A DNA stretch of 64,000 bases. Source: Flavobacterium sp. N3904. GTDB lineage: Bacteria > Bacteroidota > Bacteroidia > Flavobacteriales > Flavobacteriaceae. The stretch lies in the NCBI RefSeq assembly GCF_025947305.1, contig NZ_CP110009.1:1-64000 (forward strand). The letters are read 5' to 3'. Under the pieces are notes generated by a model that was not told the DNA's origin, did no database searches, and worked only from the letters and a program-made list of their open reading frames with translations. Shown piece by piece: positions 36,919 through 46,254 of this stretch; positions within the stretch are counted from its first letter, which is position 1, and each line of letters opens with the position of its first letter. Made by a program: the position numbers and the translations under genes.

Positions 36919-37959
36919 TTAACGTTGTACGCCTTGACTATTAATCCAATCCGAATATTTTTTGGCATTAATATTATGCTCAGGCAAAGTAGCCGCAAAT
37001 TCGTGATACCCAAAACGGTCAACACTCGCACAAAAATAAATGTAGTTGTTCTTTTCCGGATTTAAAACCGCCTCAAGTGCCGTAATATCAGGCATTGCAA
37101 TTGGCCCTGGAGGAAGCCCAATATTCATATAGGTATTATAAGGATGTTTCATTATCAAATCATTATAAAAAACTCTTTTTATAACTTGATTAAAATCATT
37201 CGATTTCTTTTTCATTGCAAAAATAACCGTTGGGTCAGCTTGCAATGGCATTTCAAGTCTCATTCGATTCAAATAAACCCCTGCAATTCTTGGTCTTTCG
37301 TCTTTCTTAACTGACTCTTTATGCACTATCGAAGCCAAAATTGTTGCTTGAATTGGCGTTAGACCTTGTGCTGCAGCTTTAGCAGTTCTTTCTTTGTTCC
37401 AAAATTTATGATACTCTTTAATCATTTTGTCTCGGAATTTCTCCGCTGAAATATTCCAATAAATATCATAAGTATTCGGAATAAACATAACCAAAACATT
37501 ATCCTCTGTAAATCCGTTTTCTTTCAAAAATACAGAATCTTTAAACGTATTCAATAATTCTAAACTGTCCGGTTCAATTTGCGAACCCACTCGACCAGCA
37601 AAATTTTCCAAACGTTCCTGATTGTTAAAAGCCAAACTTACCGGATCATTAATCCGCATTGTTTTAACCAAATCATAACTGTTCATTCCTTTTTTAAACA
37701 AAAACCTCCCAGCTTTTACATTTTCAGGATAGCTTGTTTTTCCAGCTACCATTTCAAAACGTCCCATATCCTCGACATAAGGAGCAATTATTTTTTTTAC
37801 ATCCTCATAATTGGACCCAGTTGGTACATAAACATACAACTCCTTTTCTGCAAATTTTGTGTTACCACTAAAAATTTGATACATCAAAACAAACCCGTAA
37901 ATGATTAATACTGATATTAATGCTACAGATACTAATGATACTATTTTTTTTAGATTCAA
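36919..37959 (-). CDS. mltG: Endolytic transglycosylase MltG
   Basis: A 346-residue YceG-family enzyme that cleaves nascent glycan strands and sets their length. One N-terminal membrane helix (about 8-28) anchors a LysM-like region and the catalytic domain. ILASIVHKES with catalytic Glu215, then RPRIAGVYLNRMRLEMPLQA and DPTVIFAMK are hallmarks, and NTYMNIGLPPGPIAMP closes the motif set. It is downstream of a GNAT and dapF on the same strand. Length and motif order match the family. Confidence 0.93.
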   Translation of the reverse strand: MNLKKIVSLVSVALISVLIIYGFVLMYQIFSGNTKFAEKELYVYVPTGSNYEDVKKIIAPYVEDMGRFEMVAGKTSYPENVKAGRFLFKKGMNSYDLVKTMRINDPVSLAFNNQERLENFAGRVGSQIEPDSLELLNTFKDSVFLKENGFTEDNVLVMFIPNTYDIYWNISAEKFRDKMIKEYHKFWNKERTAKAAAQGLTPIQATILASIVHKESVKKDERPRIAGVYLNRMRLEMPLQADPTVIFAMKKKSNDFNQVIKRVFYNDLIMKHPYNTYMNIGLPPGPIAMPDITALEAVLNPEKNNYIYFCASVDRFGYHEFAATLPEHNINAKKYSDWINSQGVQR

Positions 37960-37982
37960 AATATAAAAATTTAAAATTACTG

Positions 37983-38531
37983 CTACAGTTCGCTGTCGCT
38001 CGTGTGATTATTAATTAGTTGAAAAATAGCTTCGTCCTTGTAAACTCCATTGACAAAAGTCCAATCTTTTTTTACGCCTATTTTTTGGAAACCAAATTTA
38101 GTAAAAAGAGCGATACTAGCGGTATTTTCGGTTCCAATATTTGCGTATAATTGATGTAAGTTAAGATTATAAAAAGCATATTGAATCAATAAGTCTAATG
38201 CTTCTGACCCAATGTTCTGATTTCTGTTCTCTGTTCCTTGAATTACTATCCCCACGCCTGCTCTATTGTTCTTAGGGTCAAAATCAAACAAATCAATTAA
38301 TCCCAAAGCGGGAAAATCCTGATCTTGACAAATAGCCAGTCGCAATTGCTTGGCCTCATAAATATCCTGATGGGCATTTTCTAAATACTGCTTCACCAAA
38401 AACCGACTATAAGGTGTATGAGTGTTGCTTACCTCCCAAATACTTTGATCATTTTCTATAGCATAAATAAACTCCAAATCATTGGGTTCAAGTGCTCGGA
38501 TGTAAATGTTATCGCCTTTTAATGTTTTCAT
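37983..38531 (-). CDS. GNAT family N-acetyltransferase
   Basis: A 182-residue acetyltransferase. It starts LKGDNIYIRALEPNDLEFIY, typical of RimJ/RimL and spermidine-type GNATs, has IVIQGTENRNQNIGSEALDL (about 94-113) as acetyl-CoA loop and NTASIALFTKFGFQKIG as the late helix. Substrate unknown. It sits 23 bases upstream of mltG and downstream of dapF, probably in one operon. Confidence 0.85.
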   Translation of the reverse strand: MKTLKGDNIYIRALEPNDLEFIYAIENDQSIWEVSNTHTPYSRFLVKQYLENAHQDIYEAKQLRLAICQDQDFPALGLIDLFDFDPKNNRAGVGIVIQGTENRNQNIGSEALDLLIQYAFYNLNLHQLYANIGTENTASIALFTKFGFQKIGVKKDWTFVNGVYKDEAIFQLINNHTSDSEL

Positions 38532-38573
38532 TGAAGAGTTTTGAGTTGTGAAATTAATAATTTACGTTTTATC

Positions 38574-39356
38574 TTAAATCTCAATTACCCCTTTAAACAC
38601 AAATTCAGCAGGACCTTTCAAGAAAACATTGGTAAAACCGTTTGGTGTTTTATCAAAAGAAACTACTAATTTTCCACCTTCAACATTCACATTAATAGCT
38701 GTGGCATTGGTTTGTCCAGTTGCATTCATGGCAATTGCAACCGCTGTAGCCCCAGTTCCGCAAGCCAAAGTTTCATCCTCTACTCCTCTTTCGTAAGTTC
38801 GAAGTCTAAAAGTGTTGTCGTCTATTTTTTTTACGAAATTAATATTACTTCCTGCCGCTCCATATAATTCACCAAAACGAATGGCAGAACCATTTTCTTT
38901 TACATTATAATGCTCTAGATCTTCTACCATTTGCACATGATGCGGAGAACCTGTATTCAAGAACGAATACTCTTTTTTAATATCTATAGCAGGAACATCA
39001 ATCATCTGTAAAGAAACCAATTCATTATCTTCGAATGAAGCGTGATGCAAACCATCGGTTGCAATGAATGTAGTTTTATCTTCAATCACTTTTAGATCTT
39101 TGGCGAAAGCCACCAAACAACGCCCTCCATTTCCACACATTGAACTTTGATTTCCATCGGAGTTGTAATACACCATCCTAAAATCAGTTTCGGTATCATT
39201 TTCCAACAAAATAAGCCCGTCGCCACCAATTCCGAAACGTCTATCACAAAGATGTTCAATCAATTCCGTATTCTCTTTTGGAAAAAAACTAGAACGATTG
39301 TCAATCATAACAAAATCATTTCCAGCCCCTTGATATTTATAAAATTCTAATTGCAT
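38574..39356 (-). CDS. dapF: Diaminopimelate epimerase
   Basis: A 260-residue enzyme that converts LL- to meso-diaminopimelate for lysine and peptidoglycan. The two catalytic cysteines are C74 in MCGNGGRC and C199 in ACGTGATAVA. YQGAGNDFVMID (8-19) opens the first half-domain and YERGVEDETLACGTG the second active-site half. It is the first gene of a minus-strand row with a GNAT and mltG, so it belongs to a cell-wall group. Confidence 0.95.
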   Translation of the reverse strand: MQLEFYKYQGAGNDFVMIDNRSSFFPKENTELIEHLCDRRFGIGGDGLILLENDTETDFRMVYYNSDGNQSSMCGNGGRCLVAFAKDLKVIEDKTTFIATDGLHHASFEDNELVSLQMIDVPAIDIKKEYSFLNTGSPHHVQMVEDLEHYNVKENGSAIRFGELYGAAGSNINFVKKIDDNTFRLRTYERGVEDETLACGTGATAVAIAMNATGQTNATAINVNVEGGKLVVSFDKTPNGFTNVFLKGPAEFVFKGVIEI

Positions 39357-39496
39357 TATTTCATTCTTTTAAGTCACACAAAAGTACAAACTATTAATGA
39401 ATTGTTAATCATTGTTAAAGAGCGTTAAACCATATTGCTTGAAAAAAAATTTCCGCTAAATTCGTAATCAAATAACTAATAAAACATTTTTTTCTT

Positions 39497-40897
39497 ATGA
39501 AACAAATTTCAAAATTATTCTTGGTATCCTTGTTGAGTGGCGCAACGACCCTTGGCGCGTACAAATTATTATTTGACAACAATGGTTATTTTTCATCCAA
39601 CAAAAACGGAATTACAACACTTGCTCCAGAATCCTACGGAAGATCAGTTTCTTTAGGAGCCGAAAACATTGATTTTACGGTTGCCGCAGATAAAACCGTT
39701 CATACTGTAGTTCACGTAAAAAATGTATCGGTAAGAACTATTTCCAATCCTATAATGGAATACTTTTATGGCTATGGTGGACAGCAACAACAAGAGCAAG
39801 TTGGAACAGGATCGGGCGTAATTATTTCTGAGGATGGCTATATCGTCACCAACAATCACGTAGTAAAAGACGCTTCTGATATTGAAATCACGCTAAACAA
39901 CAAAAAAACGTATAAAGCAAAACTCATTGGAACCGATTCTAAAATGGATATTGCTTTATTAAAAATTGATGCAGACGAAAAATTACCTTATTCTACTTTT
40001 GCCAATTCCGATTCGGTTAAAGTGGGTGAATGGGTACTGGCCGTTGGAAATCCTTATAACTTGACGTCGACCGTTACAGCTGGAATTGTTTCGGCAAAAG
40101 CCAGAAACCTAGACACTCGAGGCATTCAGTCTTTCATTCAAACTGATGCTGCCGTAAACCCTGGAAACAGTGGAGGCGCATTGGTAAACACTCGCGGAGA
40201 ATTAATTGGTATCAACACTATGATTTCATCCATGACAGGCTCTTACGTAGGATACTCTTTTGCCATTCCTTCCAATAATGCTCGAAAAATTATCGAGGAT
40301 ATCATGGAATTTGGAAATGTACAAAGAGGAATTCTTGGAGTTGAAGGTGGTGAGCTAAACGGAACTGCATCAAAAGAATTGGGTATTTCACAAACACAAG
40401 GTTTCTACATTAACAAAGTAACCAAAAACTCTGGTGCCGAAAAAGCAAAATTGCAAAAAGGAGATATCATTATCAAATTGGACAATCAAGATATTGCCAC
40501 TTTTGCAGACCTTTCGGGTTATGTAAACACCAAAAGACCAAATGATAAAATTCAGGTTACTTATTTACGAGATGGAAAAACGTTGGTTACTCCTGTTGTA
40601 TTGAGTAAAAATGAAAATTTCAATAGCGAATTCAAAGGAATCGAAATTGAAAATATTGATGCCGCTGACAAAAAGAAATTCAGATTGGATTATGGCGTAA
40701 AAATCAAATCGATTACAAATGAAAACTTGGCACAATATAGTGACGAACTTACCGGAAATATCATTTTAAGCATTGACAATGTCAAAGCTACCAATGTGGA
40801 AACTGTTTCTAAACTTTTGAATAATAAAGACGAAAAACAAAGTACCCGTATCGAAATGATAAATAAAAACGGAGAAGTCATTCGAATCATTATCTAA
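39497..40897 (+). CDS. htrA: HtrA/Deg family serine protease with two PDZ domains
   Basis: A 466-residue exported protease and quality-control factor in the periplasm. An N-terminal hydrophobic segment (LFLVSLLSGATTLGAYKLLF) may serve as signal or anchor. The triad is H121 in VTNNHVV, D151 in KMDIALLKI and S225 in GNSGGALVN. Two PDZ domains follow (about 275-365 and 370-460; the first starts around NVQRGILGVEGG). It has its own promoter region and a terminator, so it is monocistronic. Confidence 0.92.
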   Translation: MKQISKLFLVSLLSGATTLGAYKLLFDNNGYFSSNKNGITTLAPESYGRSVSLGAENIDFTVAADKTVHTVVHVKNVSVRTISNPIMEYFYGYGGQQQQEQVGTGSGVIISEDGYIVTNNHVVKDASDIEITLNNKKTYKAKLIGTDSKMDIALLKIDADEKLPYSTFANSDSVKVGEWVLAVGNPYNLTSTVTAGIVSAKARNLDTRGIQSFIQTDAAVNPGNSGGALVNTRGELIGINTMISSMTGSYVGYSFAIPSNNARKIIEDIMEFGNVQRGILGVEGGELNGTASKELGISQTQGFYINKVTKNSGAEKAKLQKGDIIIKLDNQDIATFADLSGYVNTKRPNDKIQVTYLRDGKTLVTPVVLSKNENFNSEFKGIEIENIDAADKKKFRLDYGVKIKSITNENLAQYSDELTGNIILSIDNVKATNVETVSKLLNNKDEKQSTRIEMINKNGEVIRIII

Positions 40898-40917
40898 AAC
40901 GTTAAATCAATAAATTT

Positions 40918-40951
40918 ATAGTCGGCTTGCAATTGTAAGTCGACTTTTTTT
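40918..40951 (+). terminator. Terminator after the HtrA gene
   Basis: AGTCGGCTT pairs with AAGTCGACTT with one mismatch, followed by a T run. Confidence 0.75.
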
Positions 40952-40997
40952 ATTCTAAAAAAATCATAAAAAAAGTTACGAAATCGATTGAAATAGG

Positions 40998-41005
40998 TAC
41001 TTTTG
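40998..41005 (+). promoter_or_regulatory. Putative -7 element for gap
   Basis: TACTTTTG fits TAnnTTTG and lies 56 bases before the ATG at 41062; no clear TTTG lies at the -33 position. Confidence 0.4.
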
Positions 41006-41061
41006 CACCAAATTTTAAAAAAACGCATTAATTTACATTTCAAATTTTCAAAATAAATAAC

Positions 41062-42501
41062 ATGGATTTATACGAAAAAGAGGTTTCGTTTCAAGCCGAC
41101 AGAAGACGTTCAGGAGTAGAATTAATCAAAACGATCAGTGATTTATGGTACGACAAATCAATCGAATTGGTTTTGTTCCGCAACCAATTAATTGACCGAA
41201 ACGTAAGCGAAATTATCAACTTACACGAATATGCAGGCAAATTTGTAGGAAAACCCATTTCGGTTTCAGATTCAGTTGAAATTGCCAATATCATTCTTTC
41301 TTTAGACTTACCACCAGCAAAATTAGATATTGGAAAACTTACTTATGAATATCGATTAGAGGATGAAAAATACCCAGATGCAAGGCATTTTGTTTTAGAT
41401 AAATTAAAAGAAACCAAATTCTCTGAAGAAATCCAACCCAAAGATGTTGTGTTGTATGGTTTTGGTCGTATAGGACGTTTATTAGCTAGAGAGTTAATGT
41501 CCAAAACAGGCAAAGGAGAGCAAATGCGTTTGAGAGCAATCGTTACAAGAGACAAAAACGATGCTACAAGCCTGGAAAAAAGGGCTTCTTTATTGCGTTA
41601 TGACTCCATTCATGGCGATTTTCAAGGTTCTGTCGTTGCCGATACAAAAAACAATGCTTTAATCATCAACGGCACTACTGTTCATATCATAACAGCAAAC
41701 ACTCCTGAGGAAATTGACTATACTAAATACGGCATCAATAATGCACTCGTAATCGACAATACTGGTGCTTTCACTACCAAAGAAGCTTTGAGCCGTCATT
41801 TAGTTTCAAAGGGAGTCGATAAAGTATTGCTTACCGCTCCAGGAAAAGGAGTTCCAAATATCGTTCATGGTGTGAATCAAAACGAGTACAACCCGGACGA
41901 AATCGACATTTTCTCTGCTGCTTCTTGCACCACCAATGCGATTACTCCGATCCTAAAAGCGATTGAAGACACTTTGGGAGTAGTAAAAGGACATTTAGAA
42001 ACCATTCACGCTTATACAAACGACCAAAATTTGGTTGATAATATGCACAATAAATACCGTCGTGGTAGAGCTGCTGCACTAAACATGGTCATCACAGAAA
42101 CTGGCGCAGGTACTGCAGTTGCCAAAGCATTGCCGTCCTTGGAAGGCAAATTAACTTCAAATGCCATTCGTGTTCCGGTTCCAAATGGTTCATTGGTTGT
42201 ATTAAATCTTGAAGTAACCAAAGAAACTTCGGTAGAAGCTATCAACGCAATCATGAAAAAATACGCACTCGAAGGCGAACTGGTAGAACAAATCAAATAT
42301 TCATTGAATAACGAATTGGTATCTTCCGACATAGTGGGAACTTCGGCTCCTTCAATTTATGACAGCAATGCAACAATCGTTTCCAAAGATGGAAAAAATA
42401 TAGTGCTTTATATTTGGTACGACAACGAATACGGGTATAGTCACCAAGTGATTCGACTTGCCAAATACATTGCCAAAGTAAGACGTTTTACGTACTACTA
42501 G
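41062..42501 (+). CDS. gap: Glyceraldehyde-3-phosphate dehydrogenase, long form
   Basis: A 479-residue GAPDH of the long type with an N-terminal extension of about 125 residues (LIKTISDLWYDKSIELVLF, LHEYAGKFVGKPISV). The NAD-binding motif is YGFGRIGRLLARELM and the catalytic Cys289 lies in SAASCTTNAITP; HAYTNDQNLVDN supplies the active-site His. The family makes or uses 1,3-bisphosphoglycerate; the long class is often linked to one direction of carbon flow, which cannot be decided here. It has its own -7 element and terminator. Confidence 0.92.
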   Translation: MDLYEKEVSFQADRRRSGVELIKTISDLWYDKSIELVLFRNQLIDRNVSEIINLHEYAGKFVGKPISVSDSVEIANIILSLDLPPAKLDIGKLTYEYRLEDEKYPDARHFVLDKLKETKFSEEIQPKDVVLYGFGRIGRLLARELMSKTGKGEQMRLRAIVTRDKNDATSLEKRASLLRYDSIHGDFQGSVVADTKNNALIINGTTVHIITANTPEEIDYTKYGINNALVIDNTGAFTTKEALSRHLVSKGVDKVLLTAPGKGVPNIVHGVNQNEYNPDEIDIFSAASCTTNAITPILKAIEDTLGVVKGHLETIHAYTNDQNLVDNMHNKYRRGRAAALNMVITETGAGTAVAKALPSLEGKLTSNAIRVPVPNGSLVVLNLEVTKETSVEAINAIMKKYALEGELVEQIKYSLNNELVSSDIVGTSAPSIYDSNATIVSKDGKNIVLYIWYDNEYGYSHQVIRLAKYIAKVRRFTYY

Positions 42502-42584
42502 CATTCATTTACAGGTTGGGAAAGCTCTTTTAGTTTTAATTTTAGTTTTTTAGATAATAAAATCGCCCCAGCCTGAATTTAACA

Positions 42585-42620
42585 GAAATCCGCCAAGTTG
42601 TAAAACGAGGCGGATTTTTT
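42585..42620 (+). terminator. Terminator after gap
   Basis: AAATCCGCC pairs with GGCGGATTT around a loop of about 14 bases, followed by six T. It lies about 85 bases after the gap stop. Confidence 0.75.
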
Positions 42621-42640
42621 ATTTTTAGGTAAAAAAATGA

Positions 42641-42724
42641 TTAACCGCAAAGTTCGCTAAGGAGAGCCCAATGTAAGCAAAGCTTTGCGAACTTTGCGGT
42701 ATTCTTTGTGTACTTTGCGGTTAA
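42641..42724. repeat. Palindromic intergenic repeat (AACCGCAAAGTTCGC type)
   Basis: TTAACCGCAAAGTTCGC (42641-42657) is inverted at GCGAACTTTGCGGT (42687-42700), and the outer part again at ACTTTGCGGTTAA (42712-42724). The element can thus fold in two alternative ways. I recall related sequences scattered in other flavobacterial genomes; that part is recollection. Confidence 0.65.
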
Positions 42725-42751
42725 TTTTTAGATATGTATAACTCGAAAAAT

Positions 42752-43210
42752 TTAAATAGGTAAAACCGTCGTACTCTTCACTTCCGAAATAATAAAAAAA
42801 CTATTTATCAAAGACACCTCAGGCAAAATCGACAATTTCATTTGATGAAAATGATGGTAACTTTCCATATCGGGCAATACAATTTTGAGCATATAATCAA
42901 AACTTCCCGAAACAAAATTGCACTCTACCACTTCGGGTAAATTCAGTATCGCCTGATTGAAACTATCCGAAATATCAAAAGTTTGCTTCACCAATGTCAC
43001 CTGACAATAAACTGTAAGGTTTTTTCCTAGCTTTTTTTTATTTAAAATAGAGACATACTTCTCTATAATACCCTCTTTTTCAAGACGTTTCACTCTGTCA
43101 TGAACAGGTGTTAGCGAAAGATTTATTCGATTTGAAATGTCTTTCAATGTCAAATGAGCATCTTCTTGCAGAAGACGCAATATTTTTCTGTCGGTTTCGT
43201 CTAAAATCAT
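42752..43210 (-). CDS. Lrp/AsnC family transcriptional regulator
   Basis: A 152-residue protein with an N-terminal winged helix (LDETDRKILRLLQEDAHLTL, ISNRINLSLTPVHDRVKRLE) and a C-terminal RAM (amino-acid binding) domain with SGSFDYMLKIVLPDMESYHH. It is divergent from alanine dehydrogenase with a 200-base AT-rich gap, the classic layout in which an Lrp-like protein controls the dehydrogenase in response to alanine or another amino acid. That control is inferred from the arrangement and from known Lrp/Ald pairs. Confidence 0.9.
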   Translation of the reverse strand: MILDETDRKILRLLQEDAHLTLKDISNRINLSLTPVHDRVKRLEKEGIIEKYVSILNKKKLGKNLTVYCQVTLVKQTFDISDSFNQAILNLPEVVECNFVSGSFDYMLKIVLPDMESYHHFHQMKLSILPEVSLINSFFIISEVKSTTVLPI

Positions 43211-43367
43211 AGTATACAGGGATTCATTAAACTTAAAATAATCAGATAATTTTTCTTTTTAGAAACAAATAACGAACTAAATAAAGAAATAATTAATGCT
43301 AAATTAGTTAATAAAATTAATATTTTCTTATTTTTAATCACAATGCATAAAATTTTTCTTTATCCCC

Positions 43368-43375
43368 TAAATTTG
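43368..43375 (+). promoter_or_regulatory. Putative -7 element for ald
   Basis: TAAATTTG fits TAnnTTTG, 37 bases before the ald ATG, within the AT-rich gap that an Lrp protein could bind. Confidence 0.4.
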
Positions 43376-43412
43376 TATTTCAATTTTGAATTAACCACTA
43401 AATACAACTGTT

Positions 43413-44537
43413 ATGATAATCGGTGTACCAAAAGAAATTAAGAATAACGAAAATCGTGTTGCTCTAACTCCAGCAGGTGTTGCTGAGATGAAAAATAACG
43501 GTCATAGTGTTTATGTTCAAGCAACTGCAGGTGAAGGAAGCGGTTTTGCTGACGAAGAATATGCTGCAGCCGGTGCTATAATCTTGCCTACTATTGAGGA
43601 GGTATACAGCATTGCCGAAATGATTATCAAAGTAAAAGAGCCAATTGCTTCAGAATATCCTTTGATAAAAAAGGACCAATTACTTTTCACATACTTTCAC
43701 TTTGCATCATCAGAGCCATTAACTCATGCAATGATTGAGCGTCAAGCTATCTGCTTGGCATACGAAACTGTTGAAAAAATAGACCGTAGCTTACCATTAT
43801 TAGTTCCAATGTCTGAAGTAGCAGGTCGTATGTCTATTCAAGAAGGTGCAAAATACTTAGAAAAACCATTAAAAGGAAGAGGAATTCTTCTTGGAGGTGT
43901 TCCAGGTGTTCCTCCTGCTAAAGTATTAGTACTTGGTGGTGGAATCGTAGGAACTCAAGCAGCAAAAATGGCTGCCGGTTTAGGAGCTCAAGTCACTATT
44001 ATGGATGTAAGTTTACCACGTTTACGCCAATTAGACGATATTATGCCAGCTAACGTTATGACTCAAATGTCTAACAACTATAACATCAGAAAAGCAATTT
44101 TGGACACTGATTTAATTATTGGTGCAGTATTAATTCCAGGAGCAAAAGCACCTCACTTGATTACTCGTGATATGCTAAAATTAATGCGTCCGGGAACTGT
44201 TCTTGTTGACGTAGCAGTTGACCAAGGAGGTTGTATCGAAACTTGTACTCCTACAACTCACGAGAATCCAACTTTCATCATTGACGATATCGTACATTAC
44301 TGCGTGGCTAATATGCCAGGTGCAGTACCTTATACTTCAACATTAGCGCTTACAAATGCCACTTTACCTTATGCTGTACAATTGGCAAACAAAGGATGGC
44401 AAAAAGCGTGTGCTGAAAACGAAGAATTAAAAAAAGGATTAAACATTGCTAACGGAAAAATCCTTTACAAAGGAGTAGCCGAAGCTTGGAACCTTCCTTT
44501 TAATGAAGAGTTAGTATTAGAAAACGCTGTTTGCTAA
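43413..44537 (+). CDS. ald: Alanine dehydrogenase
   Basis: A 374-residue NAD-dependent enzyme that deaminates L-alanine to pyruvate. The substrate residues R15 (ENRVALTP), K75 (KVKEP) and H96 (TYFHFAS) are in place. The NAD motif reads VLVLGGGIVGTQAAKMAAGL with Asp in TIMDVS after strand 2. The length matches the family. It is divergent from an Lrp regulator and followed by a strong terminator. Confidence 0.95.
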   Translation: MIIGVPKEIKNNENRVALTPAGVAEMKNNGHSVYVQATAGEGSGFADEEYAAAGAIILPTIEEVYSIAEMIIKVKEPIASEYPLIKKDQLLFTYFHFASSEPLTHAMIERQAICLAYETVEKIDRSLPLLVPMSEVAGRMSIQEGAKYLEKPLKGRGILLGGVPGVPPAKVLVLGGGIVGTQAAKMAAGLGAQVTIMDVSLPRLRQLDDIMPANVMTQMSNNYNIRKAILDTDLIIGAVLIPGAKAPHLITRDMLKLMRPGTVLVDVAVDQGGCIETCTPTTHENPTFIIDDIVHYCVANMPGAVPYTSTLALTNATLPYAVQLANKGWQKACAENEELKKGLNIANGKILYKGVAEAWNLPFNEELVLENAVC

Positions 44538-44563
44538 TATTAAATAAGTGCTTACTACACTAG

Positions 44564-44597
44564 AAAAACCCGACTTGTTTCTACTTGTCGGGTTTTC
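44564..44597 (+). terminator. Terminator after ald
   Basis: AAAACCCGAC pairs with GTCGGGTTTT around a 12-base loop. Confidence 0.75.
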
Positions 44598-44605
44598 TGT
44601 TTTAT

Positions 44606-44645
44606 AAAAAAATTCCGTCTCGTTTGATGAGACGGAATTTTAAAA
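44606..44645 (-). terminator. Terminator after the APC permease gene
   Basis: AATTCCGTCTC pairs with GAGACGGAATT around a seven-base loop; the A run on the left reads as T on the minus strand. Confidence 0.8.
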
Positions 44646-44673
44646 ATCCTTTTTAAAGCTGCAATCTAAAATA

Positions 44674-46083
44674 TTATTCCTTCGGTTTTGATAAATAATA
44701 GACAGGAATACCTGTTAGCATAATCAAAACTCCCCAACCACAAGTAGAAAACTTGGTAAGCAATAATCCAATACATATAGCTACAGCCACAATAATATAT
44801 ACTAATGGTAAAAAAGGATACCCAAAAGCTTTGTATGGTCGTTCTACATTGGGCATTTTCTTTCTAAGAATAAAAATTCCATATATAGTAAGGATATAAA
44901 AAATCAAAACGATAATAATTACAAAATCCAATAAATCACCATACTTACCTGTCAAGCATAAAGCCGAAGCCCATACGCATTGAACCCACAAAGCCCACGC
45001 TGGAACACCAGCTTTATTAATCTCACCCGCTTTCTTCAAAAACAATCCATCTTTCGCCATCGTATAATACACTCTCGCTCCAGCCATTATCAAACCATTA
45101 TTACAGGCAAAAGTCGATATCATAATCATCACCGCAATGATAATCGTTCCCATATCTCCAAAAGTATATTGCGAAGCTACAACCGCAACACGATCTGACT
45201 TTGCCGTGGCAATTTCCTGAAAAGGAATAACGGCCAAATACATCAAGTTTGCCAATAAATAAATAATCGTCACAATAAATGTTCCCAAGAACAAACTCAG
45301 TCCAACATTACGTTTTGGATTTTTAATTTCCCCAGCTATAAAAGTAACTCCAACCCAAGCATCACTTGAAAATAAAGAACCCACCATTGCTGCAGAAATA
45401 CCTGTTAGCAAAGCAGTCCCTCCAATAGGCATCCAAGAACCACTTTCAGTATCAAAAGCTCTTGAACTCCACGCATTAGACCAGTTGGCATTCCAAATAT
45501 CTGCTTTCGCAGCCAGAAGAAACCCAAAGACAATCAAACCAAACAGCGATAAAATTTTAATTATAGTCAAAACCGTTTGCATAATTTTACTGTTCTTTAC
45601 CCCGCGACTATTAATGTAAGTCAATAAGACAATCGTGATTATAGAAACAATTTGAGCAGCATTTAGTTTAAAAGCTCCCAATTCATACAAAACATTTTCA
45701 TCACTCAATGGTGAATACAAATAAGCTGCAAATTTGGAAAATCCAACACCCACTGCCGCTATAGTTCCTGTTTGTATCACAGCAAAGAAACTCCAGCCAT
45801 ATAAAAAGGCAATTAATTTATTATATGCTTCTTTTAGATAAACATATTGCCCTCCAGCATTAGGAAACATGGCGCTCAATTCGCCATAACTTACGGCTGC
45901 AATCATGGTAATTAACCCTGAAATAAGCCATATCAATATAAGCCAGCCCGCAGATCCTACTTGTCTAGCAATATCTGCACTCACTATAAATATCCCTGAA
46001 CCAATCATTGACCCTACTACAAGCATAGTTCCGTCCAGTAATCCAAGTTCTCTTTTAAATTCTCCCTGTTTGTTTTCTTCCAT
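44674..46083 (-). CDS. APC family amino acid permease
   Basis: A 469-residue transporter with about 12 membrane segments. The start is the Met at 46083 (MEENKQGEFKRELGLLDGTM), just before LVVGSMIGSGIFIV, the family's first-helix substrate-binding GSGIF motif; upstream in-frame codons run into non-family sequence. GGQYVYLKEAYNKLIAFLYG is the helix 3 region. Likely symports an amino acid, but the specificity cannot be read from sequence. It lies between ald (convergent) and a LysM gene, and its link to alanine is speculative. Confidence 0.88.
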   Translation of the reverse strand: MEENKQGEFKRELGLLDGTMLVVGSMIGSGIFIVSADIARQVGSAGWLILIWLISGLITMIAAVSYGELSAMFPNAGGQYVYLKEAYNKLIAFLYGWSFFAVIQTGTIAAVGVGFSKFAAYLYSPLSDENVLYELGAFKLNAAQIVSIITIVLLTYINSRGVKNSKIMQTVLTIIKILSLFGLIVFGFLLAAKADIWNANWSNAWSSRAFDTESGSWMPIGGTALLTGISAAMVGSLFSSDAWVGVTFIAGEIKNPKRNVGLSLFLGTFIVTIIYLLANLMYLAVIPFQEIATAKSDRVAVVASQYTFGDMGTIIIAVMIMISTFACNNGLIMAGARVYYTMAKDGLFLKKAGEINKAGVPAWALWVQCVWASALCLTGKYGDLLDFVIIIVLIFYILTIYGIFILRKKMPNVERPYKAFGYPFLPLVYIIVAVAICIGLLLTKFSTCGWGVLIMLTGIPVYYLSKPKE

Positions 46084-46203
46084 TTTTATTGGTTTAAATT
46101 TTGGTTGCCTAAAGATATACTTTTTTTTGAAAATTACTAATGCTGGCTTATTTTGAGATCGAAACAACTGCCAAACTTTCGTTTCAAAAAAGAAAAACAC
46201 AAG

Positions 46204-46235
46204 CATAAAAAAACTCCTAAGTTCCCTTAAGAGTT
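46204..46235 (-). terminator. Terminator after the LysM-NlpC/P60 gene
   Basis: ACTC-C-TAAG pairs with CTTA-A-GAGT around TTCC; the A run on the left reads as T on the minus strand. Confidence 0.65.
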
Positions 46236-46254
46236 TGATTAATTTTTTTGAATA

